Assembly: GCF_028714775.1 (NCBI RefSeq)
Contig: NZ_JAQTLS010000018.1
Location: 1-64,000 of the forward strand
Reading direction: 5' to 3'
Length of the DNA: 64,000 nucleotides
Origin: Thiothrix sp.
GTDB taxonomy: Bacteria; Pseudomonadota; Gammaproteobacteria; Thiotrichales; Thiotrichaceae
Position numbers and translations under genes: made by a program. Below the pieces are notes generated by a model. The model was not told the DNA's origin. It was given only the letters and a program-made list of their open reading frames with translations, and did no database searches. This document shows positions 7,151 through 14,554 of the stretch, piece by piece; positions within the stretch are counted from its first letter, which is position 1, and each line of letters begins with the position of its first letter.

Positions 7151-7411
7151 ATGGCAAAAGCCAAGAAAATGCAAGTCCTTAACATCGAGGATTATAAGCG
7201 TAAAGTTCGTAACACCAAACCTAAGCAAGAGATCGGTGAGCACTGGTTGGGTATTAATGAGATGCTAGTAAAACTAAGCACAAGCAGGTCAACTTTCAAC
7301 AGAAAACGTGATGAAGGATTAGTGCCGAAGCCAACATATTTTGGGCTATCCCCTAAATGGTTGCTATCGGAAATAGATGCGTGGATGACCTCCGAAGAGG
7401 GTAAATTATGA
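7151..7411 (+). CDS. AlpA-like regulator / excisionase (86 aa)
   Basis: The start at 7151 is preferred: GGAG at 7138-7141 sits 9 bases upstream, and the alternative ATG at 7136 would lie within that ribosome site. The N-terminus is basic. Residues from about 38 on (GINEMLVKLSTSRSTFNRKR then LVPKPTYFGLSPKWLLSEID) match the AlpA/excisionase MerR-like winged fold. Such proteins in P4-like elements activate integrase expression or direct excision. The gene is the first of the replication operon, coupled by ATGA to the primase. Confidence 0.75.
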   Translation: MAKAKKMQVLNIEDYKRKVRNTKPKQEIGEHWLGINEMLVKLSTSRSTFNRKRDEGLVPKPTYFGLSPKWLLSEIDAWMTSEEGKL

Positions 7412-8463
7412 CTGCTACAAAAAGAAAAGTCCCTAGTGTTACCAGCACCAGAGACTATTCAAAGACCAACGATTTAAGCTCACATTATAGCGTAATTGGT
7501 GATAGTGTTGAATTACCATCTAATGAAATTTTACGAAATTTCCGGCAAGCAGTATTAGAAAATATCGGTTATGCACCTGACACTATCAACACATCGGGAA
7601 TATTGCAACGTTTCTCTAGCAACGGTAAAGCCCACGATAAAGCAGGCTGGTACGTCTGCCACGAAACCCACCTATTGATCAATGGCGCGAACAAATGGGG
7701 TATTATTGGCACGTTTGGCGACTGGCGCACGGGCAACACCCACCAATGGAACAGTTACAGCACGTTTTTCAGGTTGTCCCGCGAAGAACGGAGCGAACTG
7801 GTACACCGCCAACAGGTGCAAGCCGCACAGTTACGGGCGCAACGCCAAGCCGCCGCCGACCAAGCCCACCGCAAAGCAGTGAAAATGTGGCTGTCTGCCC
7901 AACCAGCCAGCACTGCGCACCCTTACCTGATGCGCAAACGGGTAGGGGCGTACAACATTCGGCAGGTGGGCAACCTGCTACTCATCCCTCTGTGTGACCT
8001 TGACGGTACATTACACAGCGTCCAAACCATTGTCCCTAATGGCACAAAACATTTTTTATCCGGCACACCAAAGCGCGGCATGTTTCACCTGATAGGCGAC
8101 CGCCTAGACCACCCACAAGGCGTTTATTTGTGCGAAGGTTACGCCACCGGAGCAAGCCTGTATGAAGCCTACCGTCTTCCTGTGCTGGTAGGCTTTGACG
8201 CAGGCAACCTGTTCCCTGTGGTTAGTGCTTATCGGGCACGGTTCCCGCACACTCCATTGACCATTTGCGCAGATAACGACCGTGATCCTGCCAGTAAAGG
8301 CTATATGGTTGGAGTGAAAAAGGCGCGGGAAGTGTGCGCAGCATTTCCCGGCGTGGGTTTGATCGTGCCAGAGTTTCCTGCTGCGGCTCCCCTGAAGCTG
8401 TCAGATTTCAATGATCTGGCTACGTTACTAGGTGGCAGCGTACACAAGGAGATCATCCCATGA
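7408..8463 (+). CDS. TOPRIM-domain primase-like protein
   Basis: 351 codons, starting in an ATGA overlap. The N-terminal 120 residues resemble the zinc-finger-less primase N-domain found in plasmid and phage primases. A charged helical linker rich in glutamine and arginine follows (about 125-160). The C-terminal TOPRIM domain shows the conserved glutamate E243 (VYLCEGYATGAS) and the DxD motif D289-N-D291 within LTICADNDRD. It probably primes replication of the element together with the DUF3987 protein that follows. Only the split primase/NTPase arrangement differs from the single P4 alpha protein. Confidence 0.82.
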   Translation: MTATKRKVPSVTSTRDYSKTNDLSSHYSVIGDSVELPSNEILRNFRQAVLENIGYAPDTINTSGILQRFSSNGKAHDKAGWYVCHETHLLINGANKWGIIGTFGDWRTGNTHQWNSYSTFFRLSREERSELVHRQQVQAAQLRAQRQAAADQAHRKAVKMWLSAQPASTAHPYLMRKRVGAYNIRQVGNLLLIPLCDLDGTLHSVQTIVPNGTKHFLSGTPKRGMFHLIGDRLDHPQGVYLCEGYATGASLYEAYRLPVLVGFDAGNLFPVVSAYRARFPHTPLTICADNDRDPASKGYMVGVKKAREVCAAFPGVGLIVPEFPAAAPLKLSDFNDLATLLGGSVHKEIIP

Positions 8464-10043
8464 ACGCCCCAATACCAAATAATAATGGTAAGCCAGCCTT
8501 GTCCATCGTAGGCGGCTTTGTTCGCACCGAGAAACCAACGGTTGACGGTTGGGGAATTCCTGAAAGCCTGCTGGATATAGGCAGTGAGAGCGCAAGATAC
8601 CCGCTTAATGTGCTTCCCGGCGTTGTCGGCGCGGCAGTGCGTGAAGTAGTGGAAATCGTCAAGTGCCCCCCGGCACTAGCAGCAAATTCGGCATTGTCGG
8701 TGCTGGCAGTCGCGGGGCAGGGTATAGCAAACGTGCAACCGAACATCAGGATAAAACCTTCACCATTAAGCCTTTACCTGCTTTCTATTGGTGAGTCTGG
8801 CGAACGTAAGACGACGGCGGATGACTTCTTTTCGGGTGTGCTTGATATGTGGGCACATCAGAAACAACAGGAAATAGAGCCAGACCTGATAAAAGGGCGG
8901 GCTGATGTTGTGGCATGGAAAGCAGAAATAGAAGGTATTAAAGATTCCATCAAGCAAGCTGCCCGGAAAGGGCAGGATAACCGTGAAAACCGCGAACGCT
9001 TAGCATTCGCGGAAGCCACACAGCCCAAACCAATATATGCCCCTAATATGGTTTCTGAGGATACCACCCCGCAATCTGTCGCTTTTGATTTGGTGCATGA
9101 ATGGCCTAGCGTTGGCATCCTTTCCAGTGAGGCGGGCGTGGTATTTGGTGGGCATGGCATGAAAGCGGATAACATCACCGGCAATTTAGCCACCCTGAAT
9201 AAACTTTGGGAGGGTGGCACGTTATCAGTAAAGCGGCGGGGTGAAGGTGGCAGTTTCAATGTTAGGGATGTACGTTTGTCTATGGGGCTTGCCATTCAAC
9301 CGAGCATCATACGGGACTTTTATGAAATCAATGGTGAGAAAGCCAGAGGTTCAGGGTTTGCGGCACGTTTCTTGTTAGCGTTTCCCGCATCCACCAAGGG
9401 CAACCGGATTGAAACTATCGAAGAAATCAGCCAACAACATCCCAAAAAAGCCTTGAACCTGTTTTATGCAAAATTGCATGAAGTGCTAGAACAGCAATAT
9501 GCCAACGCGAAAAATGGCAAACTGGAAAACCTGCCTATTCTGAAACTCTCAAGCGATGCCAAGGATGTTTGGCTAGAATACCTGAATAGCGCAGAAATCG
9601 AGCTTAGGGCTGGTGGCGATATGGCAGATTACAGCGATCTAGCCAGCAAAACCGCTAACAACGCAGCGCGAATTGCTGGATTGTTTCACTTGTTTAATGG
9701 CGGCGATGTGTTGGATACCATCAGTGGCAATACGATGGAAGCCGCTACCATGTTGGCAGGTTGGCACTTGTATGAAGCACGGCGGTTTTTCAGTGAAATT
9801 GCTGTACCCACCGACATCTCCAACGCCATCAAGCTGGATGCTTGGATTATTGATTATTGCCGTACCCACTATACGGACAATATAAGCCGTCGTGACCTTC
9901 AACGCCTTGCTCCCAACAAGGTGCGCAACGGCATAAATTTAGATAAGGCACTTGATGAGCTAGCGGATGCAAATCGGGTGCAGGTGCGTACTGAAGGGCG
10001 TAAATCTATCATCGACATTAACCCAGCATTGCTAGGAGGGTAG
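8460..10043 (+). CDS. DUF3987 (YfjI-like) NTPase, probable replicative helicase
   Basis: 527 codons, coupled to the primase gene by ATGA. The DUF3987 region spans about residues 35-440. GESGERKTT at 111-119 is a Walker A-type P-loop with a following acidic helix. DUF3987 proteins accompany TOPRIM primases in integrative elements and are thought to act as helicase or primase-associated NTPases. The C-terminal 80 residues look like a winged-helix domain (DISRRDLQRLAPNK onward), a plausible origin-binding element. The gene is followed by a small gene, a terminator and the candidate origin. Confidence 0.82.
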   Translation: MNAPIPNNNGKPALSIVGGFVRTEKPTVDGWGIPESLLDIGSESARYPLNVLPGVVGAAVREVVEIVKCPPALAANSALSVLAVAGQGIANVQPNIRIKPSPLSLYLLSIGESGERKTTADDFFSGVLDMWAHQKQQEIEPDLIKGRADVVAWKAEIEGIKDSIKQAARKGQDNRENRERLAFAEATQPKPIYAPNMVSEDTTPQSVAFDLVHEWPSVGILSSEAGVVFGGHGMKADNITGNLATLNKLWEGGTLSVKRRGEGGSFNVRDVRLSMGLAIQPSIIRDFYEINGEKARGSGFAARFLLAFPASTKGNRIETIEEISQQHPKKALNLFYAKLHEVLEQQYANAKNGKLENLPILKLSSDAKDVWLEYLNSAEIELRAGGDMADYSDLASKTANNAARIAGLFHLFNGGDVLDTISGNTMEAATMLAGWHLYEARRFFSEIAVPTDISNAIKLDAWIIDYCRTHYTDNISRRDLQRLAPNKVRNGINLDKALDELADANRVQVRTEGRKSIIDINPALLGG

Positions 10044-10046
10044 ACT

Positions 10047-10256
10047 ATGGCGTTACGTGATTGGCTGGTATGGGAAACGGATGCCCATAAACCAGCACCC
10101 CAAACACTTCAAGGCATACGCCTTTTGCGTGATTGGCTGACGTGGGAAACACCACCAAAGCCAGACCCAGAGGCATTGGCAGAACGGGCGGCGATCATGG
10201 AGCATGATGGCGGGTTAACCCGACAGGAAGCGGAAAGGCTCGCAGCCATCAAATGA
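10047..10256 (+). CDS. Small acidic protein with an internal repeat (69 aa)
   Basis: The AGGAGG ribosome site overlaps the stop of the DUF3987 gene. Residues 3-10 (LRDWLVWET) recur at about 27-35 (LRDWLTWET), so the N-terminal half is a tandem repeat of a tryptophan-rich motif. The C-terminus, AAIMEHDGGLTRQEAERLAA, is a motif common in small proteins and at protein ends in proteobacterial phages and integrative elements. Its function is unknown. It ends the replication operon, 17 bases before the terminator. Confidence 0.65.
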   Translation: MALRDWLVWETDAHKPAPQTLQGIRLLRDWLTWETPPKPDPEALAERAAIMEHDGGLTRQEAERLAAIK

Positions 10257-10273
10257 ACGTCAACCTTCACCAG

Positions 10274-10297
10274 CCGGGCATAGACCCGGTTTTTTTT
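10274..10297 (+). terminator. Rho-independent terminator of the replication operon
   Basis: CCGGG (10274-10278) pairs with CCCGG (10285-10289) around CATAGA, followed by eight T (10290-10297). Confidence 0.8.
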
Positions 10298-10314
10298 ATG
10301 CCTGCACTTTCTAC

Positions 10315-10345
10315 TGTCGCAAGTGTCGCAACTGTCGCAGTCGCA
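10315..10345 (+). repeat. Left iteron array
   Basis: TGTCGCA occurs at 10315-10321, 10324-10330 and 10333-10339, an exact 9-bp period, followed by a partial GTCGCA at 10340-10345. Confidence 0.85.
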
Positions 10346-10393
10346 AATGCTAAAGTGAGGAAACCAAGGGTGGATGGGTGGTTCTTATGATGG

Positions 10394-10449
10394 TTAATCT
10401 ATATATAAATAATAAAAACAATAAGTTATATTATTTATATATAGATTAA
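10394..10449. repeat. 21-bp AT-rich perfect inverted repeat
   Basis: The arm at 10394-10414 is perfectly complementary to 10429-10449, around a 14-base loop. The arms are almost entirely A/T with a single C or G each. Confidence 0.85.
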
Positions 10450-10492
10450 TTATTATGCATACCATCAATCTTACCCCTGAAAGACCGCTAAC

Positions 10493-10517
10493 TGTCGCAA
10501 GTGTCGCAAGTGTCGCA
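10493..10517 (+). repeat. Right iteron array
   Basis: TGTCGCA occurs at 10493-10499, 10502-10508 and 10511-10517, with the same 9-bp period and orientation as the left array. Confidence 0.85.
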
Positions 10518-10582
10518 ACTTTTTTTGAAGAAAGCCGCCCCTTACAAAAAGCGAACCAAAACACCCACTATCATGGATGCAA

Positions 10583-10608
10583 GAAAGCCGGAAACTTGCC
10601 CGGCTTTC
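10583..10608 (-). terminator. Hairpin after the integrase gene
   Basis: GAAAGCCGG (10583-10591) pairs perfectly with CCGGCTTTC (10600-10608). On the minus strand it lies 27 bases after the integrase stop, with only a weak T-stretch, so it may be a terminator. Confidence 0.5.
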
Positions 10609-10634
10609 GTTGATGGTTTGTTGGTACTGGAAAC

Positions 10635-11918
10635 CTACCCCGTTTTGGTTTTGAAGGTTAGAATTTGCCCTGTGTTGGCTTTCAGGTCGTCTAAGTAGTC
10701 TGCCCACACTTGCAGCATTTCACGTCGTTCGTCCAAATGCTCTTGGTGGTTGTAGATGCCCCTTATACTGGTGTCCTTATGGGCTAATTGCCGTTCTATG
10801 GCCTCCTTGTCCCAACGCCGCTTACCATCCGCCCCTTTCATGCCATTGAGTAGGGTTGATGCCATAGAGCGGAAACCGTGCCCCGTCATTTCCGTTTTGG
10901 TATACCCCATGCGCCGTAATGCCGCGTTTATGGTGTTATTGCTCATCGGCTTATCCGGTGTGCGGATACTGGGGAACAGATAGCCGCCACGGCTTCTGCC
11001 AGTGAGTGGGAACAAATCTTGCAGAATTTCTACCGCCTGAATGCTCAGTGGGATGTAATGGGATGTCAGGTTAGCTTCTTTGATGTGCGTCCGTGCCTTC
11101 ATGCGCTTAATGGGGATTGTCCACAAGGCGTTTTCAAGGTCGATTTCAGACCATTGGGCATTAATCAGTTCAGATGGCCTAAGCATTACCAATGCCGCCA
11201 ATTTCAGGGCGCAGCATGTCGTGAACTGTCCTTGATAACCGTAAATGGAACGCATCAGCCCGCCGACTTTGCCCGGTTCTTTGAGTGACGCAAAGTTGAT
11301 TACTTGCCGTGGTTTCAGGATTAGTGATGTTTTCACATCCCGTGCTGGGTTGCGGATCGCTACGCCTATCGCTATGGCGTAATCGTACACTTGCTGGATA
11401 TGTTGCTTTACCTTGCGAGCAGCACCACCAGCGCCGCGTTCATCCTGCCTGCATATCACTTTGACGATTTCCGGGGCTTCGATCTCGGCAATGGGGCTTG
11501 CACCAATCCACGGGAAAACATCTTTTTCAAAGTACCCCATCATTTTGTCAGCGTAGCTTTTCTGCCATGTGGGTAAAAACTTGCGGTGGTACTCCCTTGC
11601 GATGGCTTCAAAGCTGTTTTTTGATAGGGCCGCTTGTAAGTTCTTTTGTGCTTTCTTGTGGCTGGAAGGGTCAATGCCACGCGCCAGCAGTTCCCGTGCC
11701 TCTGTGTGTCGTTCCCGTGCAGCTTTCAAACCTACTTCAGGGTAGCTTCCAATAGCTAAGGTGTTGCGCTTGCCTTCATGCCGATAATTATAGCGCCAGT
11801 ATTTACCAGACTTTTTTACCAGCAGGTAAAGCCCGCCACCATCAGTTAGGTTTAGGGGTTTGCCGTCGGGTTTGGACTTTGCGCTCTTGATGATTGAATC
11901 TGTTAGATTTCTTATCAT
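10635..11918 (-). CDS. int: Tyrosine integrase, P4 type
   Basis: 427 codons. The N-terminal DUF4102 arm-binding domain (about 1-90, with LTDGGGLYLLV and YNYRHEGKRNTLAIGSYP) is typical of P4-type integrases. A core-binding domain follows (about 100-200), then the catalytic domain with R247 (MLRPSE), H347-x-x-R350 (GHGFR), H380 and the nucleophile Y389 (RGIYNHQ). All expected residues are present, so the enzyme looks active. It points away from tRNA-Met, whose 3' end lies 166 bases upstream of its start, as expected for an element integrated in that tRNA gene. Confidence 0.93.
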   Translation of the reverse strand: MIRNLTDSIIKSAKSKPDGKPLNLTDGGGLYLLVKKSGKYWRYNYRHEGKRNTLAIGSYPEVGLKAARERHTEARELLARGIDPSSHKKAQKNLQAALSKNSFEAIAREYHRKFLPTWQKSYADKMMGYFEKDVFPWIGASPIAEIEAPEIVKVICRQDERGAGGAARKVKQHIQQVYDYAIAIGVAIRNPARDVKTSLILKPRQVINFASLKEPGKVGGLMRSIYGYQGQFTTCCALKLAALVMLRPSELINAQWSEIDLENALWTIPIKRMKARTHIKEANLTSHYIPLSIQAVEILQDLFPLTGRSRGGYLFPSIRTPDKPMSNNTINAALRRMGYTKTEMTGHGFRSMASTLLNGMKGADGKRRWDKEAIERQLAHKDTSIRGIYNHQEHLDERREMLQVWADYLDDLKANTGQILTFKTKTG

Positions 11919-11995
11919 TTTGGCTGTACCTCTTCATGTGTAATGTTGAAGTACAGACAATAATACAGTCTTTTCGGTGGGCCAGTATGGGTCAA

Positions 11996-12072
11996 CATGA
12001 TACACCCTGACACACAAAAGCCCTTGCAGATTGTGGCCTGCAAGGGCTTTTGGGGCATCATGATACATCATG
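11996..12072. repeat. CATGATACA repeats near the putative attachment site
   Basis: CATGATACA occurs at 11996-12004 and 12059-12067, and CATCATG at 12056-12062 and 12066-12072, between the integrase and the tRNA. These may be integrase arm- or core-type binding sites; this is an inference from location. Confidence 0.35.
12016..12051. terminator. Bidirectional terminator after tRNA-Met
   Basis: AAAAGCCCTTGCAG (12016-12029) pairs perfectly with CTGCAAGGGCTTTT (12038-12051) around an 8-base loop. It lies downstream of the tRNA on the minus strand and has T-runs on both strands. Confidence 0.8.
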
Positions 12073-12083
12073 AAACAGTGTAT

Positions 12084-12160
12084 TGGTGGCTAAGGTGAGA
12101 TTCGAACTTACGACCCCAGCATTATGAGTGCTGTGCTCTAACCGACTGAGCTACTTAGCC
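12084..12160 (-). tRNA. tRNA-Met (CAT), elongator
   Basis: 77 bases including an encoded CCA. The acceptor stem GGCTAAG pairs with CTTAGCC; the D-loop AGCTCAGTCGGTTAGAGC, anticodon loop CTCATAA and T-loop TTCGAAT are all present. It closely resembles E. coli elongator tRNA-Met, and the first pair G1-C72 excludes the initiator type. CAT could also mark a lysidine-modified tRNA-Ile, but overall similarity favours Met. The 3' end faces the integrase and is the likely attachment site. Confidence 0.93.
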
Positions 12161-12205
12161 AAGAGCGGCGAATAATACGCTACTGTTTTGGTTTCTGTCA
12201 ACGAT

Positions 12206-12231
12206 AAAAGCCGCCAAATACGGCGGCTTTT
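12206..12231. terminator. Bidirectional terminator between tRNA-Met and yidB-like gene
   Basis: AAAAGCCGCC (12206-12215) pairs perfectly with GGCGGCTTTT (12222-12231) around AAATAC; on the minus strand it lies 25 bases beyond the stop of the YidB-like gene. Confidence 0.8.
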
Positions 12232-12255
12232 ATGAGCAAATGCCGCTGCGGGAAA

Positions 12256-12729
12256 TTAACGCCCGAACAGTTTGCTTGCCAAGCCGATTGCGCCAGAAAC
12301 GCCACCGACTGCATCCAACATACCGCCCAAATCAAGGGAGCCGTTAGGTGATGCTTTGTCGACGACTTGTGGGACTGCTGCTTGCAGGCCACTCAGGGCT
12401 TGATCTTGGCTGATGCCCAGTTGTTGGGCAAATGCGGCGATTTTGTCCTGACCGAACATCTGGGTCAGTTGCCCGCCGGAAACAGGTGCATTAGGGCCAT
12501 TGCCTAACCAAGAAGCTGCCATTGACATCAGGTCTGAATTGCCGCTGCCTTGCATACCTGAGAGCATGGAGGCAATGCCACCCAGCCCACCAGCTTGTGC
12601 TTGGCCTTGTTGGCTGTTGCCCATCAGACCCATCAGCGCAGAAGCAATTTCAGGAAGTTCCAGTTGTCCGTCGTGGTCTTTATCCAGTTGGCTTTGGAAC
12701 AGTTGTGCACCAATTTGCATTAAATCCAT
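12256..12729 (-). CDS. YidB-like DUF937 protein with an EF-hand loop
   Basis: 157 codons. The C-terminal half (about 85-157, GGQLTQMFGQDKIAAFAQQLGISQ onward) matches the YidB/DUF937 family, small helical proteins of unknown role. The N-terminus carries a canonical EF-hand-like loop, D16-x-D18-x-D20-G21-x-L23-x-x-x-E27, which suggests calcium binding, followed by a glycine- and glutamine-rich linker. It lies 15 bases after the Kbp-like gene and is probably co-transcribed with it. Function is unknown. Confidence 0.82.
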   Translation of the reverse strand: MDLMQIGAQLFQSQLDKDHDGQLELPEIASALMGLMGNSQQGQAQAGGLGGIASMLSGMQGSGNSDLMSMAASWLGNGPNAPVSGGQLTQMFGQDKIAAFAQQLGISQDQALSGLQAAVPQVVDKASPNGSLDLGGMLDAVGGVSGAIGLASKLFGR

Positions 12730-12744
12730 GTGTGCTCTCTCCAG

Positions 12745-13188
12745 TTAGATACTTTTGGGGATGCGAATTTTCTGACCTGGGAAGATCAGGTCAGCATTTT
12801 TGATAACTTCGCGGTTCACTTCAACGATTTTGGTGTACTTCGCGCCATTACCGTAAGCGTGTTCAGCGATTTTCCACAGGGTATCGCCTTTCTTGATGAT
12901 GTAGAATTCATCATCGCCGCCTACTTGGCTACCGTCTGCGATGCTCATGCCATCAGCTTTGACTTCTTCGATGCCGAGCGCATTGCCCGCCATCAGTACT
13001 GCCTTCTCCAACGCTTCTGCCGAGGTGGCTTGACCTGTCAGGGTAGCTACGCCGTCTTGTACCTGTACCTGCAAACCGCTTACACCTGGATTGTCTTCAT
13101 TGATGTGCTGCTCCAGCGCTGCCGGTGCTTCTTCTTCTTTACCAAACAGCTTTTTGCCAATATTACGGGCGAAATCAAACAGTCCCAT
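12745..13188 (-). CDS. kbp: Kbp (YgaU)-like BON-LysM protein
   Basis: 147 codons from 13188 (MGLFDFARNIG), with AAGGAG upstream; a longer frame from 13212 lacks a ribosome site. An N-terminal BON domain (about 25-85) and a C-terminal LysM domain (about 95-145, FYIIKKGDTLWKIAEHAYGN through LIFPGQKIRIP) give the same layout and length as E. coli Kbp, a cytoplasmic potassium-binding protein that changes conformation with K+. There is no signal peptide, as in Kbp. It is the first gene of a two-gene operon with the YidB-like gene. Confidence 0.88.
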   Translation of the reverse strand: MGLFDFARNIGKKLFGKEEEAPAALEQHINEDNPGVSGLQVQVQDGVATLTGQATSAEALEKAVLMAGNALGIEEVKADGMSIADGSQVGGDDEFYIIKKGDTLWKIAEHAYGNGAKYTKIVEVNREVIKNADLIFPGQKIRIPKSI

Positions 13189-13306
13189 TTGTTGTCTCCT
13201 TCGGGTTATCATATGGATGAATTTCCATGGGTAGTATAGCCGTTTTATTTCAAATAAACACAGGCTTACCCCTCAGTCGATGAACTGTTCCCGAAGGTTC
13301 AAATGC

Positions 13307-13900
13307 TTACGCCATGAATGTGCCAAACTTCACGAAGCGTTGCCGCCAGTAGCTTCTGTCTAGGCTATCGACAGTCACTTTCGCACCGCCCGAAGCTGCA
13401 TGGATGAACTGCCCGCGCCCAATGTAAATGCCCACGTGATTGACACTGCTCCCGCTAGTACGGAAAAAAATCAGGTCGCCGGGACGCATCTGCTGAAAAC
13501 TGATGGTGCGGCTGGCGCGGCTTTGTTCGGCGGCAGTGCGGGGCAGGGTGATGCCATTCGCATTTTTGTACACGTATTGTGTTAAGCCACTGCAATCAAA
13601 GCCTTCCCGGGGTGTTTCACCACCGAGGGTGTAACGTGTACCGAGTGCTTGGTGTGCTTGGGCAAGTAAGGCGCGGCGTGCTGGCGCGTCGGCGGGTTCG
13701 TATTGCTGCGGATAAAAAGGCTGTGGATTGTAGGCAAGTTGTGGATGGTAAGAGGCAAGATAAGGTCTTGCGCCGTAATTCTGTTGTGGCGGTGGCATGT
13801 ATGCATACATTGTCCCTTGTGGGTATGGTTGCATAGGCGCACAGCCCCCCAATAAAGCTGCTGTAGCGCCCAGCCACAGCGTCGCTTGTAGTTTCCCCAT
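13307..13900 (-). CDS. NlpC/P60 peptidoglycan hydrolase lipoprotein
   Basis: 197 codons. A lipoprotein signal peptide ends in the lipobox LLGGC with the acylated C20. A 55-residue tyrosine-, proline- and glutamine-rich linker follows, then an NlpC/P60 domain (about 75-195) with catalytic C103 (FDCSGL), H155 (VNHVGIYIG) and H167. It should cut peptide stems of peptidoglycan from an outer-membrane anchor, like Spr/MepS. Its nearest gene is the divergent or unrelated neighbours; it appears to be monocistronic. Confidence 0.9.
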   Translation of the reverse strand: MGKLQATLWLGATAALLGGCAPMQPYPQGTMYAYMPPPQQNYGARPYLASYHPQLAYNPQPFYPQQYEPADAPARRALLAQAHQALGTRYTLGGETPREGFDCSGLTQYVYKNANGITLPRTAAEQSRASRTISFQQMRPGDLIFFRTSGSSVNHVGIYIGRGQFIHAASGGAKVTVDSLDRSYWRQRFVKFGTFMA

Positions 13901-13971
13901 GTTTTAACCCCTGTTTTTTGTTATGGATTAGGACAGGAATTAATTCTATAAGTTCTAAGCTGAATACAAAC

Positions 13972-14008
13972 AAAAAAACCCGACCCCAAGCGATAACAGG
14001 TCAGGTTT
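13972..14008 (-). terminator. Terminator of the DsrC/TusE-like gene
   Basis: On the minus strand AAACCTGACC pairs with GGTCGGGTTT (one mismatch), followed by a run of T, 21 bases beyond the stop at 14030. Confidence 0.65.
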
Positions 14009-14029
14009 TGGGAGAAATAGAGATTTTTT

Positions 14030-14401
14030 TTACCAGCGAGTGCCGAAACTTTTATCGGTTTCATGCCCCAAATTAGGTAAATCAGCTAAATCATGGATGG
14101 TGCTCAATGGCCCGTTGGGGAAAAGTTGGTACAAGTATTTGCGGCCTCCGCGTGTGCTGAATTCCGCTTGCAGCATGTCGGCTAAAGCGCGGGCATTTTG
14201 GCAATCATCGCAGTGTTCGTAAAAGTCCAGCACGAAATTGATGGCTTCCATGTGTTCATCGGTCAGGGCGATGCCTTGCGCGGCGGCATGTTTGCGGATA
14301 CGGTTGTAAATGTTTTCGGTTTTTAGGATGGGAAGTGGGGCACGCATGACTGGCAGGGCGCGTGGGAACATTTCATCCAAAGTAACATTACTGAACATCA
14401 T
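14030..14401 (-). CDS. DsrC/TusE-family protein without C-terminal cysteines
   Basis: 123 codons, with AGGAGG 8 bases before the ATG. The family signature is clear: ALTDEHMEAINFVLDFYEH and RKYLYQLFPNGP match DsrC/TusE. In true DsrC the tail continues as QACKIAGLPKPTGC(V), with two redox cysteines; here it reads STIHDLADLPNLGHE and ends in W, so both are missing. Sulfur-relay function as a persulfide carrier is therefore unlikely. The literature groups such forms with regulatory proteins (RspA). The only cysteines, in HCDDC, lie in the middle of the protein. Confidence 0.8.
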   Translation of the reverse strand: MMFSNVTLDEMFPRALPVMRAPLPILKTENIYNRIRKHAAAQGIALTDEHMEAINFVLDFYEHCDDCQNARALADMLQAEFSTRGGRKYLYQLFPNGPLSTIHDLADLPNLGHETDKSFGTRW

Positions 14402-14554
14402 GGCTTGATCCTCCTGAGGGCGGTTTACGCTTAAGCGCTAAGCGCCATCTATCTCTATTGGTGTTGGTTTGGTGTGTTTGCGTACCTCAAAGGTAATATT
14501 TCCTAGTGATTAAGTCAAGTTAATCCTTGGCGCACATTGTATGGAGCATGACAG

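Larger units (their letters stand above)
10315..10517. other. Candidate replication origin of the element
   Basis: Two arrays of 9-bp direct repeats in the same orientation (10315-10345 and 10493-10517) flank a 56-bp AT-rich dyad (10394-10449). The region is non-coding and lies just downstream of the primase and NTPase genes. Iterons beside an AT-rich, easily opened or cruciform-forming sequence are the standard layout of plasmid and P4-type origins. Function is inferred. The rest of the 10257-10634 non-coding stretch holds only the two hairpins listed. Confidence 0.55.
2500..12083. mobile_element. Integrated replicon-like element beside tRNA-Met
   Basis: The segment carries an integrase next to tRNA-Met, an AlpA-like regulator, a TOPRIM primase, a DUF3987 NTPase, an iteron/dyad origin candidate, a repressor pair and many small unknown genes. 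This is the content of a P4-like or plasmid-like integrative element. No relaxase, capsid, terminase or tail genes are seen. The right end is probably the 3' end of the tRNA (12084). The left end is a guess placed upstream of hsdM; I did not find a repeat of the tRNA 3' end there, so the real left attachment site may be elsewhere, possibly including hsdM. Confidence 0.6.
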
